This document shows, in pieces, positions 12,369 through 21,022 of a stretch of 64,000 nucleotides of DNA; the first letter of the stretch is position 1; each line of letters begins with the position of its first letter. The position numbers and the translations under genes were made by a program. Location of the stretch: positions 1 to 64,000 of the forward strand of contig NZ_JACHJU010000008.1 in the NCBI RefSeq assembly GCF_014203795.1. Reading direction: 5' to 3'. The notes under the pieces were generated by a model. The model was not told where the DNA came from and searched no databases. It saw only the letters and a program-made list of their open reading frames with translations. The DNA is from Streptosporangium album. GTDB taxonomy: Bacteria; Actinomycetota; Actinomycetes; Streptosporangiales; Streptosporangiaceae.

Positions 12369-13121
12369 GTGACTATCGCGGACGACGTAAGCACCCTGTG
12401 GATCCGTCGATATCATCCGGCGACGAGAGCGGGCACGCGCCTGGTGTGCTTCCCGCACGCGGGCGGATCCGCCACCTTCTTCCACCCGGTCTCGGCCACG
12501 TTCTCACCGAAGGCCGATGTGGTGGCCCTGCAGTATCCCGGGCGGCAGGACCGGCTGCGAGAGCCGTGCGTCAACGACATCGGCACGCTGGCGGATCGGA
12601 TCGTCGACGAGCTCGTCAGGCTGCCGGAGCGGCCGACGGTCTTCTTCGGACACAGCATGGGGGCGGTAATCGGCTTCGAGGTGGCCTGCCGCCTCGAAGA
12701 CAAGGGCGTCAACGCGCCCCACACCCTGATCGCCTCGGGACGCCGCGGGCCGTCCACCCTGCGGGACGAGGCGGTGCACCGGCGCGACGACGACGGCATC
12801 ATCGCCGAGCTGAAGCTGCTGAACGGCACGGAGGCCGGAGTACTCGGCGACGAGGAGATCCTCCGGATGGCGCTGCCCGCGCTCCGGGGTGACTACGAGG
12901 CGATCGAGACCTACCGCGGCGATCCTGAACAACGCCTGCGTGCCGCGATCACCGTGCTGACCGGTGACGCCGACACGAAGACGACGGTCGATGAGGCGCG
13001 GGCCTGGAGCCGGCATACGGAAGGGCGCTTCCGCATCAAGGTGTTCCCCGGCGGACACTTCTTCCTCATCCCGCACAAGCAGGCGATGAACAGGGAGATC
13101 GCCCTGGAACTCGGGGTGTGA
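12369..13121 (+). CDS. Type II (editing) thioesterase
   Basis: A 250-residue stand-alone thioesterase that clears aberrant or stalled acyl groups from PKS carrier domains. Visible motifs: FPHAGG near residues 28-33, nucleophile Ser96 in GHSMG, an Asp in LTGDAD, and catalytic His230 in PGGHFFL. The length is normal for the family. The start is GTG, preceded by AAGGGA about 10 bases upstream. The stop overlaps the P450 start codon by four bases, so the two are translationally coupled. It serves the PKS in trans and is distinct from the release domain on the terminal PKS. Confidence 0.93.
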   Translation: MTIADDVSTLWIRRYHPATRAGTRLVCFPHAGGSATFFHPVSATFSPKADVVALQYPGRQDRLREPCVNDIGTLADRIVDELVRLPERPTVFFGHSMGAVIGFEVACRLEDKGVNAPHTLIASGRRGPSTLRDEAVHRRDDDGIIAELKLLNGTEAGVLGDEEILRMALPALRGDYEAIETYRGDPEQRLRAAITVLTGDADTKTTVDEARAWSRHTEGRFRIKVFPGGHFFLIPHKQAMNREIALELGV

Positions 13122-14302
13122 CGATGAACGACGTCGGCCTGCCCGTCCTGGGAGCGCGAGGGTGCCTGGGCCGGCTGAACCCGCTGATCCGCCAGGTACG
13201 CGACAACGGCCCCGTCAGCCGGGTGCGTACCGTCACCGGCGACGAGGCGTGGCTGGTGACCCGGCATGCCGAACTCAAGCAGTTGCTCATGGACAGCCGC
13301 CTCGGGAACACCCACCCCGATCCGCAGAACAGGCCGCGGTATCTGGACAACGTGCTGCTGGACCTGCTGGTGTCCGACCAGGATCCGGCGGCGGCGCGCC
13401 AGTTCCACCTCGACTTCCGGGCGCAGCTCACGCCGCACTTCTCCGCCGCACGCATGTCCGGCCTGCGGGCGCGCGTCGGCGCCGTGGTCGACGAGCTCCT
13501 CGGCGACGTCCTCGCCGAGCCGTCGCCGGTGGACATGCACAACGCGTTCTCGCTGCCGCTCTCCTACCAGATCCTGTGCGACCTGATCGGCATCGCCGAC
13601 AGGGACGAGTACATGGCGGTGCTCCATCCGGCCGGCAACGTCGGGGCCGAATCGGACAGCGTGGGAGGGCTCTACGACTATCTGGTACGGCTGGCAGGGC
13701 GCAAGCGCGAGCAGCCGGGCGACGACCTGGCCTCGGCGCTGTGCGCGGCGGGACACCCCGACGAGACCGTCGCCCTGCTTCTGGTCGCCGTGACCATGTC
13801 GTACCTGGTCACCCCGCACGGCATCAGCGCGGCGATCGGGCTGTTCGCGATGAACCCCGGCCAGCACAAGCTGGTGGCCGACGATCCGCGGCTGCTGCCC
13901 GGCGCCGTGGAGGAGACGCTGCGGCTGAGCAAGTTCAGCGAATCCATGGTGCCGCGGTACGCCAACGCCGACATCGACATCGCCGGGGTCACGATCCGCG
14001 CCGGTGACCTCGTGCTGTGCGACCACGGCTCCGTCGGGTTCGACGACCGGGTCTTCAGCGATCCTGAACGCTTCGATGTCACCCGCGCCCCCAACCCCCA
14101 CCTGGTGTTCAGCCACGGGATCACCTACTGTATCGGCGCCCCGCTGGCTCGGCTGGAGATCCACGAGGTGCTGGCCAGGCTCCTGCCCCGGCTGCCCGTC
14201 ATGCGACTGGCGATCCCGGTCGACGAGATCCAGCTCTACGGCGACCTGGGTGAGGGGCAACTCGGCGGCGGCATCGCCCATCTGCCGATCGCCTGGGACT
14301 GA
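13118..14302 (+). CDS. Cytochrome P450 with atypical I-helix
   Basis: A 394-residue soluble bacterial P450, presumably oxidising the polyketide after or during assembly. Heme-binding Cys338 is in FSHGITYCIG and the ExxR pair in VEETLR. The K-helix-to-meander stretch and the C-terminal APLARLE segment are normal. The I-helix aligns as TMSYLVTPHGISAA where the family has AGHETT, so the usual Gly, acid and Thr appear to be replaced; a Thr is one position away. The heme motif has Tyr in place of the common His before Cys. These changes suggest substrate-assisted oxygen activation or a non-hydroxylating reaction. Cotranscribed with the type II thioesterase and followed by a strong terminator. Ferredoxin and reductase are not in the window. 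Confidence 0.9.
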   Translation: MTMNDVGLPVLGARGCLGRLNPLIRQVRDNGPVSRVRTVTGDEAWLVTRHAELKQLLMDSRLGNTHPDPQNRPRYLDNVLLDLLVSDQDPAAARQFHLDFRAQLTPHFSAARMSGLRARVGAVVDELLGDVLAEPSPVDMHNAFSLPLSYQILCDLIGIADRDEYMAVLHPAGNVGAESDSVGGLYDYLVRLAGRKREQPGDDLASALCAAGHPDETVALLLVAVTMSYLVTPHGISAAIGLFAMNPGQHKLVADDPRLLPGAVEETLRLSKFSESMVPRYANADIDIAGVTIRAGDLVLCDHGSVGFDDRVFSDPERFDVTRAPNPHLVFSHGITYCIGAPLARLEIHEVLARLLPRLPVMRLAIPVDEIQLYGDLGEGQLGGGIAHLPIAWD

Positions 14303-14305
14303 AAA

Positions 14306-14344
14306 GGGGCCGGTCTTCGCTCGGAAGCGGCGAAGACCGGCCCC
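14306..14344. terminator. Bidirectional intrinsic-type terminator
   Basis: Perfect 15-bp inverted repeat (arms 14306-14320 and 14330-14344) around a 9-base loop, in the 53-bp gap between the convergent P450 and oxygenase genes. On the plus strand it is preceded by AAAA and followed by ATTT, so on the minus strand the stem is followed by TTTT. Very GC-rich stem. Confidence 0.85.
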
Positions 14345-14355
14345 ATTTCCCTGCC

Positions 14356-16113
14356 TCAGGATCCGGGAGGTACGAACTCCGTGTAGATCTCACGCGCTGA
14401 CTGCTGCCTGTCCTCCTGGGCGGATCGAAGGTCTGTGATCACGTACATGCGCTGCAGCCATCGATCCATTCCGTCGTATCGGGCCGTGAACGGAGCTCGG
14501 CCGTGTACCGCCCGCCGGTTGTCGACCACGAGCAGATCGCCCTCATCGAGATACGCGTACTTGAGGTGCTTCTCCGCGGCCTCCCTGGCGTCCCGCAGGG
14601 CTGTCCTCGCCTTCTCGTTCAGCCCTTCCATGAGGTCGGGATCGAAAATCATCAGCGGATCCCACGGATCGCCCGACAGCACGGGCAGCACCGGGCCGTT
14701 GCCCTTGCACTCGTCGCTGTTGCCGAACGAATAGTCGATGCCCGTCCGGAAATCCGCCGCGAACAGGGCGGCACGGGATCTCGGCGGCAGCTCGCCCAGC
14801 AGCATGCGGGTGCCGGAGACGAGAGTGGCCGCCTGCTTGTGGTGGTCGGGACGGATGCAGTAAAGCAGCAGGTAATCGGGCAGATAGGGGTGGAACGCGG
14901 TCTCCGTGTGCAGGTCCAAAAGGATCGTCGAGCTCTCCGAGGAGAGCCTTTCCGCATTGCCCGGCGTCGGGCACATGTTCTGGAACAGCTCCCCGTCCTT
15001 CTCCTGTGCGTAGGAGATCGGCTCTCCCAGAGCGCACCCCAGCACGGCGAGCCACAGTTCGCTGGCGAAAGTCCTCTTCTCCATCGACCGCCATGAGCTC
15101 GGCGGCGTGAGAGGCGTCTTCGGGTCCGGCGGCAGCCCGCGGATCAGGAGGGCGCCGAAATCGTTCGAGCGCCGGCGGAAGTCGATGATCGCGTTCCTGA
15201 CGGAGCGGGGCAGCTCGTGATAGATCAACTCCGCGTGGGTGAGGAACTCCTCCGGCTGCGCGTAGGGGTCGATGTCGAGCTTGGCCAGTGCCTCGGCCAG
15301 CCGGGGCACGTCACGCACGTCGACGACCGGCGCCCCCTCGATCTCCGTGAGGCGAGTCGGCGAGGTGGCCCGGGTGATGCCGGGGCTTCCCGCCGCCATG
15401 GCCTGCTCGACGGCATCCGCCTGGACGGCGGCGCCGTTCCCCGCCAACCACGAGAGCGTGCCGGCGAAGAGCCGGGCGTTGTCGTCGCAGCCCCAGAAGG
15501 GGAGGGCGAAGAGGTCGGAGTCACCGATCACCGCCACCCTGCCACGGCCGTGTTCGGCGACGGCGACGACGGTCTGTCCGTCTGGGCCGGACAGCAGGGG
15601 TACGGCGGCCGCCTCGAAGGTGTCGAGGGCGCTTCCGCCCCAGACGAGCACCTTCTCGACGCCCTCCAGGATCGGGTGCGGCCGAATCGGGGCGCAGGTG
15701 ACCCTGCGGGTGCTCAGGCGGTGGTCCGTGACCTGGATTCCGAACGGTTTCAGGAGGCCGTTGAGGTCGGCCGACGGGTGCCTGCCCGGTTCGTCGCCGA
15801 GGATGAGTGCCGCTCCGCCCTCGGATATCCACTCCCGGAACAGCTCGATCTCCGCTCCCGTGAACTCCTCGCGCGGGTGGGCGATGATGAGGACGTCGCA
15901 GGCCGGCAGAGTCTCCTGGCGCCACGACCGCGTGATGGCGTTCGCCGTGCTCCCGAACATGGCCAGCGTGAGGTCGGCCAGGTGCCCGTAGTAGGCCTGA
16001 TCCGGATTCTCCCGAGCCAGTTCCGCAGCACGTGCGGCGTCGATCGTCCAGCGTTCGCCGTGGGCCTCGTCGTATGCGAATGTGGGCACTCCGCGTCCCT
16101 TTCCGTAGGTCAT
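14356..16113 (-). CDS. Two-domain protein: N-terminal GATase/GIFT-like domain fused to clavaminate-synthase-like Fe(II)/2OG oxygenase
   Basis: A 585-residue protein. Residues about 320-580 match the clavaminate synthase/asparagine-oxygenase branch of the TauD superfamily. The iron ligands are probably His402 and Glu404 (HTETAFHPY) and His537 (DNRRAVHGR), with Arg545 or Arg551 for 2-oxoglutarate. Residues about 10-230 are a separate alpha/beta domain (AYDEAHGERW start, CDVLIIAHP, ISEGGAALILGDEPG, VAVIGDSD) resembling GIFT/DUF4350-type class I amidotransferase-like folds, without an obvious catalytic Cys. A single-domain oxygenase would be about 330 residues. The ATG overlaps the aminotransferase stop by four bases, indicating coupling. 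This oxygenase branch usually hydroxylates amino acids or their derivatives, so it may act on an aminated substrate made by the neighbour. The substrate is unknown. Confidence 0.8.
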   Translation of the reverse strand: MTYGKGRGVPTFAYDEAHGERWTIDAARAAELARENPDQAYYGHLADLTLAMFGSTANAITRSWRQETLPACDVLIIAHPREEFTGAEIELFREWISEGGAALILGDEPGRHPSADLNGLLKPFGIQVTDHRLSTRRVTCAPIRPHPILEGVEKVLVWGGSALDTFEAAAVPLLSGPDGQTVVAVAEHGRGRVAVIGDSDLFALPFWGCDDNARLFAGTLSWLAGNGAAVQADAVEQAMAAGSPGITRATSPTRLTEIEGAPVVDVRDVPRLAEALAKLDIDPYAQPEEFLTHAELIYHELPRSVRNAIIDFRRRSNDFGALLIRGLPPDPKTPLTPPSSWRSMEKRTFASELWLAVLGCALGEPISYAQEKDGELFQNMCPTPGNAERLSSESSTILLDLHTETAFHPYLPDYLLLYCIRPDHHKQAATLVSGTRMLLGELPPRSRAALFAADFRTGIDYSFGNSDECKGNGPVLPVLSGDPWDPLMIFDPDLMEGLNEKARTALRDAREAAEKHLKYAYLDEGDLLVVDNRRAVHGRAPFTARYDGMDRWLQRMYVITDLRSAQEDRQQSAREIYTEFVPPGS

Positions 16114-17192
16114 ATCCGGGTACGCAGCGTCGCCCGACCGTCCGCGTAGAACTCGCGGATCTTGCCGATCACGAAGTCCTGGTCCGATTCGGACAGCGCC
16201 GGGTCGGTGGGAAGATAGAGGCCATCGGCCGCGTAGCGGGCGGCGTTCAGCGACGTCCAGCCGGGGTCGAAGTACATCGGCTGGCGGCTCATGGGCTGGA
16301 AGAACACTCGGGTCTCGATGCCCGAGTCCGCCAGGAACTCCCGCAGCTCCTCCCGCCGCTCCGCCCGGATGTCGTACATCCACAGGACGTCGCGCGGCGG
16401 CATGAGGGTGATCCCGTCTATGCCGTCGAGCCCCTGGTCGTAGTGGCTCTCGATGCGCTTGCGGATATCGAGGATCTCCTCGATCCGCTCCAGTTGGGCC
16501 AGGGCGACCGCAGCCTGCATATTCGTCATGCGGAAGTTGTAGGCCAGTTTCTTGTGGATGAAGTTGTGTTCCTTGGTGAAGGCCATGCCGCGCAGGTGGG
16601 TCATCTGCCGGGCCAGCCGCTCGCTGTCGGTGACGCAGACGCCGCCCTCGCCGGCAGTGATGATCTTGTTGGCGTACAGCGAGAAGCACGCCACGTCGCC
16701 GACCGGGCGCACGCCGATCGCCTCCGCGGAGTCCTCGACCACGCGCAGGTTGTACTCGTAGGCCACGTTCATGATCGCGTCCATGTCGCACCGCCGGCCG
16801 TAGACGTGCACCGGCATGATGGCCTTGGTCCGCGGCGTGATCTTCTCCTCGATCAGCGACACGTCGATGTTGAGGTCGTCGGCGCAGTCCACGAACACCG
16901 GCACCGCACCCGTGTAGCTGACCGCCCAGGCCGTGGCGACCATGGTGAACTCCGGCACCAGGACCTCGTCGCCTGGGCCGACTCCCAGGGCGCGCAGCGC
17001 GAGGGTGAGCGCGGTCGTGCCGGAGGAGCACGCGACGCCGTACGAGAAGCCGTTGTACTGAGCGAACTCCTCCTCGAATCGTCCGACGAAAGGGCCCTGC
17101 GAGGATATCCAGCCGGAATCGACGGCCTCGTTGAGGTACTGCAGTTCCCGTCCGGTGAGGTACGGCTTCGACACGTGATATTTGAACGCCAT
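16110..17192 (-). CDS. DegT/DnrJ/EryC1/StrS-family PLP aminotransferase (perosamine synthetase-like)
   Basis: A 360-residue pyridoxal-phosphate enzyme. The Schiff-base Lys is Lys176 in YANKIITAGEGG, Asp154 in VEDSAEAIG contacts the pyridine nitrogen, and the phosphate-binding segment is SSGTTAL near 56-62. The family aminates keto-sugars, most often nucleotide-4-keto-6-deoxyhexoses, and this sequence most resembles perosamine-type 4-aminotransferases. No glycosyltransferase or nucleotide-sugar gene is seen here, so it may aminate the polyketide or work with genes outside the window. I chose ATG 17192 because GAGGGA lies five bases upstream; a GTG at 17204 is an alternative. First gene of a two-gene operon, divergent from the megasynthase. 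Confidence 0.88.
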   Translation of the reverse strand: MAFKYHVSKPYLTGRELQYLNEAVDSGWISSQGPFVGRFEEEFAQYNGFSYGVACSSGTTALTLALRALGVGPGDEVLVPEFTMVATAWAVSYTGAVPVFVDCADDLNIDVSLIEEKITPRTKAIMPVHVYGRRCDMDAIMNVAYEYNLRVVEDSAEAIGVRPVGDVACFSLYANKIITAGEGGVCVTDSERLARQMTHLRGMAFTKEHNFIHKKLAYNFRMTNMQAAVALAQLERIEEILDIRKRIESHYDQGLDGIDGITLMPPRDVLWMYDIRAERREELREFLADSGIETRVFFQPMSRQPMYFDPGWTSLNAARYAADGLYLPTDPALSESDQDFVIGKIREFYADGRATLRTRI

Positions 17193-17452
17193 TGTTTCCC
17201 TCACTCATAAGCCGTTCGGCTCGTCGGCACAGGGCGGGAAAGGATGCGCGCCGAACAGGCGCCGGGGCACGTATAGAAGAACCCGGACGGCACTCGTGAA
17301 ATCACTAGGAATCCAGGTCACCGACTCCGCGGCGCCGGACTACTAGTGAAACGCGCAGCGGGTGCTCGGCATAGTTTGTCGCGGCTGGGAGCGGGAGCCG
17401 CGCTATTCCCGTTTCCGCCTGGTGGCACGACAACGGCATTGGGGAGCGGCGC
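17193..17452. promoter_or_regulatory. Divergent promoter region upstream of the PKS megasynthase and aminotransferase
   Basis: A 260-bp gap between divergent genes. It contains the inverted second copy of the shared 17-bp motif (17292-17308) and a partial third copy in plus orientation (CTAGTGAAACGCG at 17343-17355). GGGGAG at 17441-17446 is the ribosome-binding site for the GTG at 17453. No convincing small gene was found. Confidence 0.6.
17292..17308 (-). promoter_or_regulatory. Candidate operator, copy 2
   Basis: Reads CTAGTGATTTCACGAGT on the minus strand, one mismatch from 12293-12309. The core GTGA-aa-TCAC is a perfect dyad with a two-base spacer. Position: 145 bp upstream of the megasynthase start and about 100 bp upstream of the aminotransferase start. 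Confidence 0.5.
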
Positions 17453-20400
17453 GTGAATCGGTCCGAGTTCACGAGTGACGACGCCATCGCGATCGTCGGA
17501 GTGTCCTGCCGGCTGCCCTCCGCGCCGGGACCGGCCGAGTTCTGGCGGTTGCTGCACGACGGCGTCAGCGCCGTGTCCACCGTGCCGCCCGGCCGCTGGG
17601 ACGCGGGCCAGGAGCCCGGACCCAGCGCATACGGCGCGTTCCTGGACGAGGTCGACCGGTTCGACGCCGCCTTCTTCGGGATCTCGCCCCGCGAGGCCCG
17701 CGCAATGGATCCCCAGCAGCGGCTGACGCTGGAACTCAGCTGGGAGGCCCTGGAGAACGCGCGCATCGCGCCCACCCGGGTCCGTGATGCCGACGTCGGC
17801 GTGTTCATCGGCGTGATGGCCGACGACTACGCCCTGCTGAGCCGCCAGGCCGGTACGGCGGGCATCGGCCGTCACTCGCTCACGGGCGTCAACCGCGGCA
17901 TCATCGCCAACCGCGTCTCGCACTTTCTCGCTCTGACCGGCCCGAGCGTGGCGGTGGACACCGGCCAGTCGTCGTCGCTGGTGGCGGTGCACCTGGCCTG
18001 CGAGAGCATCCGCAGCGGCGAGTCCAGCATGGCCCTCGCCGGCGGGGTCCAGCTCAACCTGGCCGTGGAAGGCGCCATGGCGCCCGCGGAGCTCGGCGCA
18101 CTCTCTCCCGACGGCAGGTGCTTCACCTTCGACGAGCGGGCCAACGGGTACGTCCGCGGCGAGGGCGGCGCCGTCGTGCTGCTCAAGCCGTTGTCGCGGG
18201 CCGTCGCGGACGGCGACCACGTCTACTGCGTCATCGCGGGCAGCGCGGTCAACAACGACGGCCCCGGCGACACGCTCACCACACCGAGCGCCCTTGCCCA
18301 GGAGCGCGTGCTGAGGTCGGCGTGCGGGCGCGCCGGCGTGGATCCGGCGAGCGTCGGTTACGTGGAGCTGCACGGAACCGGCACCAAGGTGGGCGACCCC
18401 ACGGAGGCCGCTGCCCTCGGCGCGGTCTACGGCGCGGAACGACCCCTGTGGGTGGGGTCGGCCAAGACCAACGTCGGCCACCTGGAGGGTGCCGCCGGGA
18501 TCGTCGGCCTGCTCAAGACCGTGCTGGCCGTCGAGCAGCGGGTGCTGCCGCCGAGCCTCAACTTCGAGCGGCCGAACCCCGCGATCCGCTTCGACGAGTG
18601 GAACCTGCGGGTGGTGCGGTCGGCGATGCCGTGGCCGGCCGGTGAGGGTGCCCCGATCGTGGCGGGCGTCTCGTCCTTCGGGCTCGGCGGTACCAACTGC
18701 CACGTCGTGCTGACCTCCGCTCCGGCGCCTGTTGCCGGGACCGCGTCCGCTGCACGCGAGAGTGGGTATTGGACGCTGTCCGGCCACACCGAGAGCGCGC
18801 TGCGAGCCCAGGCGGCCCGGCTGGCGAGCCACATCAGGGAACGCGCGGACCTGTCGATCGCCGACGTGGCCTTCTCACTGGCGACGACCCGGGCGGGCCT
18901 GCGTCATCGGGCGGTCGTCGTCGGGGACAGACGCGAGCAGCTGCTGCGCGGGCTCGACGCCTTGTCGGAGGGGCGCTCGGCACGCGGGGTGGTGCGCGGC
19001 GGGGAACGTCCCGGCGATCAGGTGTTCGTCTTCCCCGGCCAGGGATCGCAGTGGGCCGGGATGGGGGTGGAGCTGCTCGACTCGGCGCCGGTGTTCGCGG
19101 CCGCCATGGCGGAGTGCGAGGCGGCGCTGGCACCCTTCGTCGACTGGTCGCTGACGAGCGTCGTCCGCGGTGAACCCGGCAGCCCGCCCAGGGAACGCGC
19201 CGACGTGATCCAGCCCGTGCTGTGGGCGATCATGGTCTCGCTGGCGGCGTTGTGGCGGTCGTACGGCGTGTGGCCCGCCGCGGTCGTGGGGCACTCCCAG
19301 GGGGAGGTCGCCGCCGCATGCGTTGCGGGCGCGCTGTCACTCGAGGATGGGGCCCGGATCGTGACCGCCAGGTCCCGGCTGGTCACCGAGGTGCTCGCCG
19401 GCGCCGGCGGCATGGTCTCCGTGGGACTGCCCGCGGATGTCGTGAACGAGCGGCTGGCCCGCTGGGAGGGCCGGCTGTCCGTTGCGGTCGTCAACGGCCC
19501 GTCCTCCGTCGTCGTCTCGGGTGACGACGAGGCGCTGGCCGAGATGATGGCCGAACTGGCGGGCACGGCGCAGGTGCGGCGGATCAAGGTCGACTACGCC
19601 TCGCACTGTTCCATGGTCGAGCGGATCGAGGACCTGCTGGCGCCGATGCTGGCATCGATCCGGCCTCGCGGCTCGGAGATCCCCTTCTACTCGACGGTGA
19701 CCGGCGCGCTCCTGGACACGGCGGAGCTCGACGGTGATTACTGGTACCGCAACCTGCGCCGGCCGGTCGACTTCCAGGGCACGGTCGCGCGGATGCTGGC
19801 CGATGGGTTCGGCGTGTTCGTCGAGGTGAGCCCGCATCCGGTGCTGACCGGGAGCATCCAGGAAAGCGCGCAGGCCGCCGGGCGTCCGGCGGTGGCCGTC
19901 TGCACCAGTCGGAGGAACGCCGCCGGGATCTCCCGTGTGGTCACCTCTCTGGCCGAACTCCATGTCAACGGGGTGGAGGTCGGCTGGGAGAGGGTCGTTC
20001 CCGCCGCATCCCGGGTCGAGCTGCCGACATACGCGTTCCAGCGGGAGCGGTACCGGCTCGAAGAGCCCCGGCGCACGGAAGTGGGCTCGGCCGTTCTCAC
20101 CCCCGTTGTCGCGGGGCTCACTATGAGCCCGCAGGCGGTGGGCGACGGAAGGAGCGGTCCTGGCGACGATCTGCTCGCGGTGGTCCGTGACGCGTGCGCG
20201 ACCGTCCTCGGAACGGACGATCCCGACGCGGTCGAGCTCGGCCTGCCCTTCAAGGAGCTCGGTTTCGACTCCGCGATGCTCGTCGAGCTCACGACCAGGC
20301 TCAACGCGGCCGCCGGGCTGACGCTGACCGCGAACACCCTCTTCGACCACCCCACCCCGGCGAGACTCGCCGCCTTCCTGCGCTCCACACCCGGATCCCC

Positions 20401-21022
20401 GGAACCGGTGGAGTCCACTCCCACGGCCGACGAGCCCATCGCGATCATCGGGATGGCCTGCCGCTACCCCGGCGGGATCGACTCACCGGAAAGCCTGTGG
20501 CGGCTGGTCCACGCCGGGACGGACGCCGTGTCCACGATGCCATCCGACCGCGGCTGGCGGACCGCCGCCGTTCCCGGCGGCTTCCTCTACGATGCGGCCG
20601 ACTTCGACGCTGCGTTCTTCGGTATCTCGCCGCGTGAGGCGCTGGCGATGGACCCGCAGCAGCGGCTGGCGCTCGAAGTGTCCTGGGAGGCGGTGGAGCG
20701 GGCAGGAATCCTGCCTTCGACCCTGTACGGCACGCGGACCGGCGTCTACCTCGGCGCGATGGCGCAGGACTACGGCGCCCGGATGCACGAGGTGTCCGGC
20801 GACGCCGAGGGCTACACGCTGACCGGTACCTCGCCCAGCGTCCTGTCAGGCCGCGTCGCCTACACCCTGGGCCTGGAAGGTCCCGCGATCACGGTGGACA
20901 CCGCGTGCTCGTCGTCACTGGTCGGCATGCACCTGGCCGCGCAGGGACTGCGGTCGGGGGAGTGCTCGCTGGCGCTGGCGGGCGGTGTCACCGTCATGTC
21001 GACGCCCGGCATCTTCCTGTAG
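17453..21022 (+). CDS. PKS megasynthase, 5' part: loading module KSQ-AT-ACP and start of module 1 KS, ending at an in-frame TAG
   Basis: Start of the assembly line. GTG start with GGGGAG six bases upstream. Residues about 9-420 are a ketosynthase with Gln in place of the active-site Cys (VDTGQSSS, Gln codon 17966), a KSQ decarboxylase. The AT has GHSQGE and YASH, methylmalonyl type, so the starter is propionate. An ACP follows with LGFDSA. The next ketosynthase begins at about 20429 and is cut by TAG at 21020-21022, just after [13 protein letters not shown]. As a free 1189-residue product it would hold the Cys but not the catalytic His residues of that KS. The frame continues unchanged after the stop, so this is the first part of one very large gene. 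There is no N-terminal docking region, as expected for a loading protein. Confidence 0.9.
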   Translation: MNRSEFTSDDAIAIVGVSCRLPSAPGPAEFWRLLHDGVSAVSTVPPGRWDAGQEPGPSAYGAFLDEVDRFDAAFFGISPREARAMDPQQRLTLELSWEALENARIAPTRVRDADVGVFIGVMADDYALLSRQAGTAGIGRHSLTGVNRGIIANRVSHFLALTGPSVAVDTGQSSSLVAVHLACESIRSGESSMALAGGVQLNLAVEGAMAPAELGALSPDGRCFTFDERANGYVRGEGGAVVLLKPLSRAVADGDHVYCVIAGSAVNNDGPGDTLTTPSALAQERVLRSACGRAGVDPASVGYVELHGTGTKVGDPTEAAALGAVYGAERPLWVGSAKTNVGHLEGAAGIVGLLKTVLAVEQRVLPPSLNFERPNPAIRFDEWNLRVVRSAMPWPAGEGAPIVAGVSSFGLGGTNCHVVLTSAPAPVAGTASAARESGYWTLSGHTESALRAQAARLASHIRERADLSIADVAFSLATTRAGLRHRAVVVGDRREQLLRGLDALSEGRSARGVVRGGERPGDQVFVFPGQGSQWAGMGVELLDSAPVFAAAMAECEAALAPFVDWSLTSVVRGEPGSPPRERADVIQPVLWAIMVSLAALWRSYGVWPAAVVGHSQGEVAAACVAGALSLEDGARIVTARSRLVTEVLAGAGGMVSVGLPADVVNERLARWEGRLSVAVVNGPSSVVVSGDDEALAEMMAELAGTAQVRRIKVDYASHCSMVERIEDLLAPMLASIRPRGSEIPFYSTVTGALLDTAELDGDYWYRNLRRPVDFQGTVARMLADGFGVFVEVSPHPVLTGSIQESAQAAGRPAVAVCTSRRNAAGISRVVTSLAELHVNGVEVGWERVVPAASRVELPTYAFQRERYRLEEPRRTEVGSAVLTPVVAGLTMSPQAVGDGRSGPGDDLLAVVRDACATVLGTDDPDAVELGLPFKELGFDSAMLVELTTRLNAAAGLTLTANTLFDHPTPARLAAFLRSTPGSPEPVESTPTADEPIAIIGMACRYPGGIDSPESLWRLVHAGTDAVSTMPSDRGWRTAAVPGGFLYDAADFDAAFFGISPREALAMDPQQRLALEVSWEAVERAGILPSTLYGTRTGVYLGAMAQDYGARMHEVSGDAEGYTLTGTSPSVLSGRVAYTLGLEGPAITVDTACSSSLVGMHLAAQGLRSGECSLALAGGVTVMSTPGIFL
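17477..20390 (+). other. PKS loading module: KSQ-AT(methylmalonyl)-ACP
   Basis: KSQ about 17477-18720 (Gln at 17966-17968; HGTGT and NVGHLE His residues kept). AT about 19018-20050 with YASH near 19597. ACP about 20165-20390. Established role of KSQ: decarboxylate the AT-loaded extender, here methylmalonyl, to give propionyl-ACP. Confidence 0.9.

Noticed and set aside
14356-17208. A single 950-residue minus-strand protein covering the aminotransferase region and the oxygenase
   Set aside because: Its N-terminal third is out of frame with the clear aminotransferase motifs. The oxygenase starts at 16113 with a four-base overlap.
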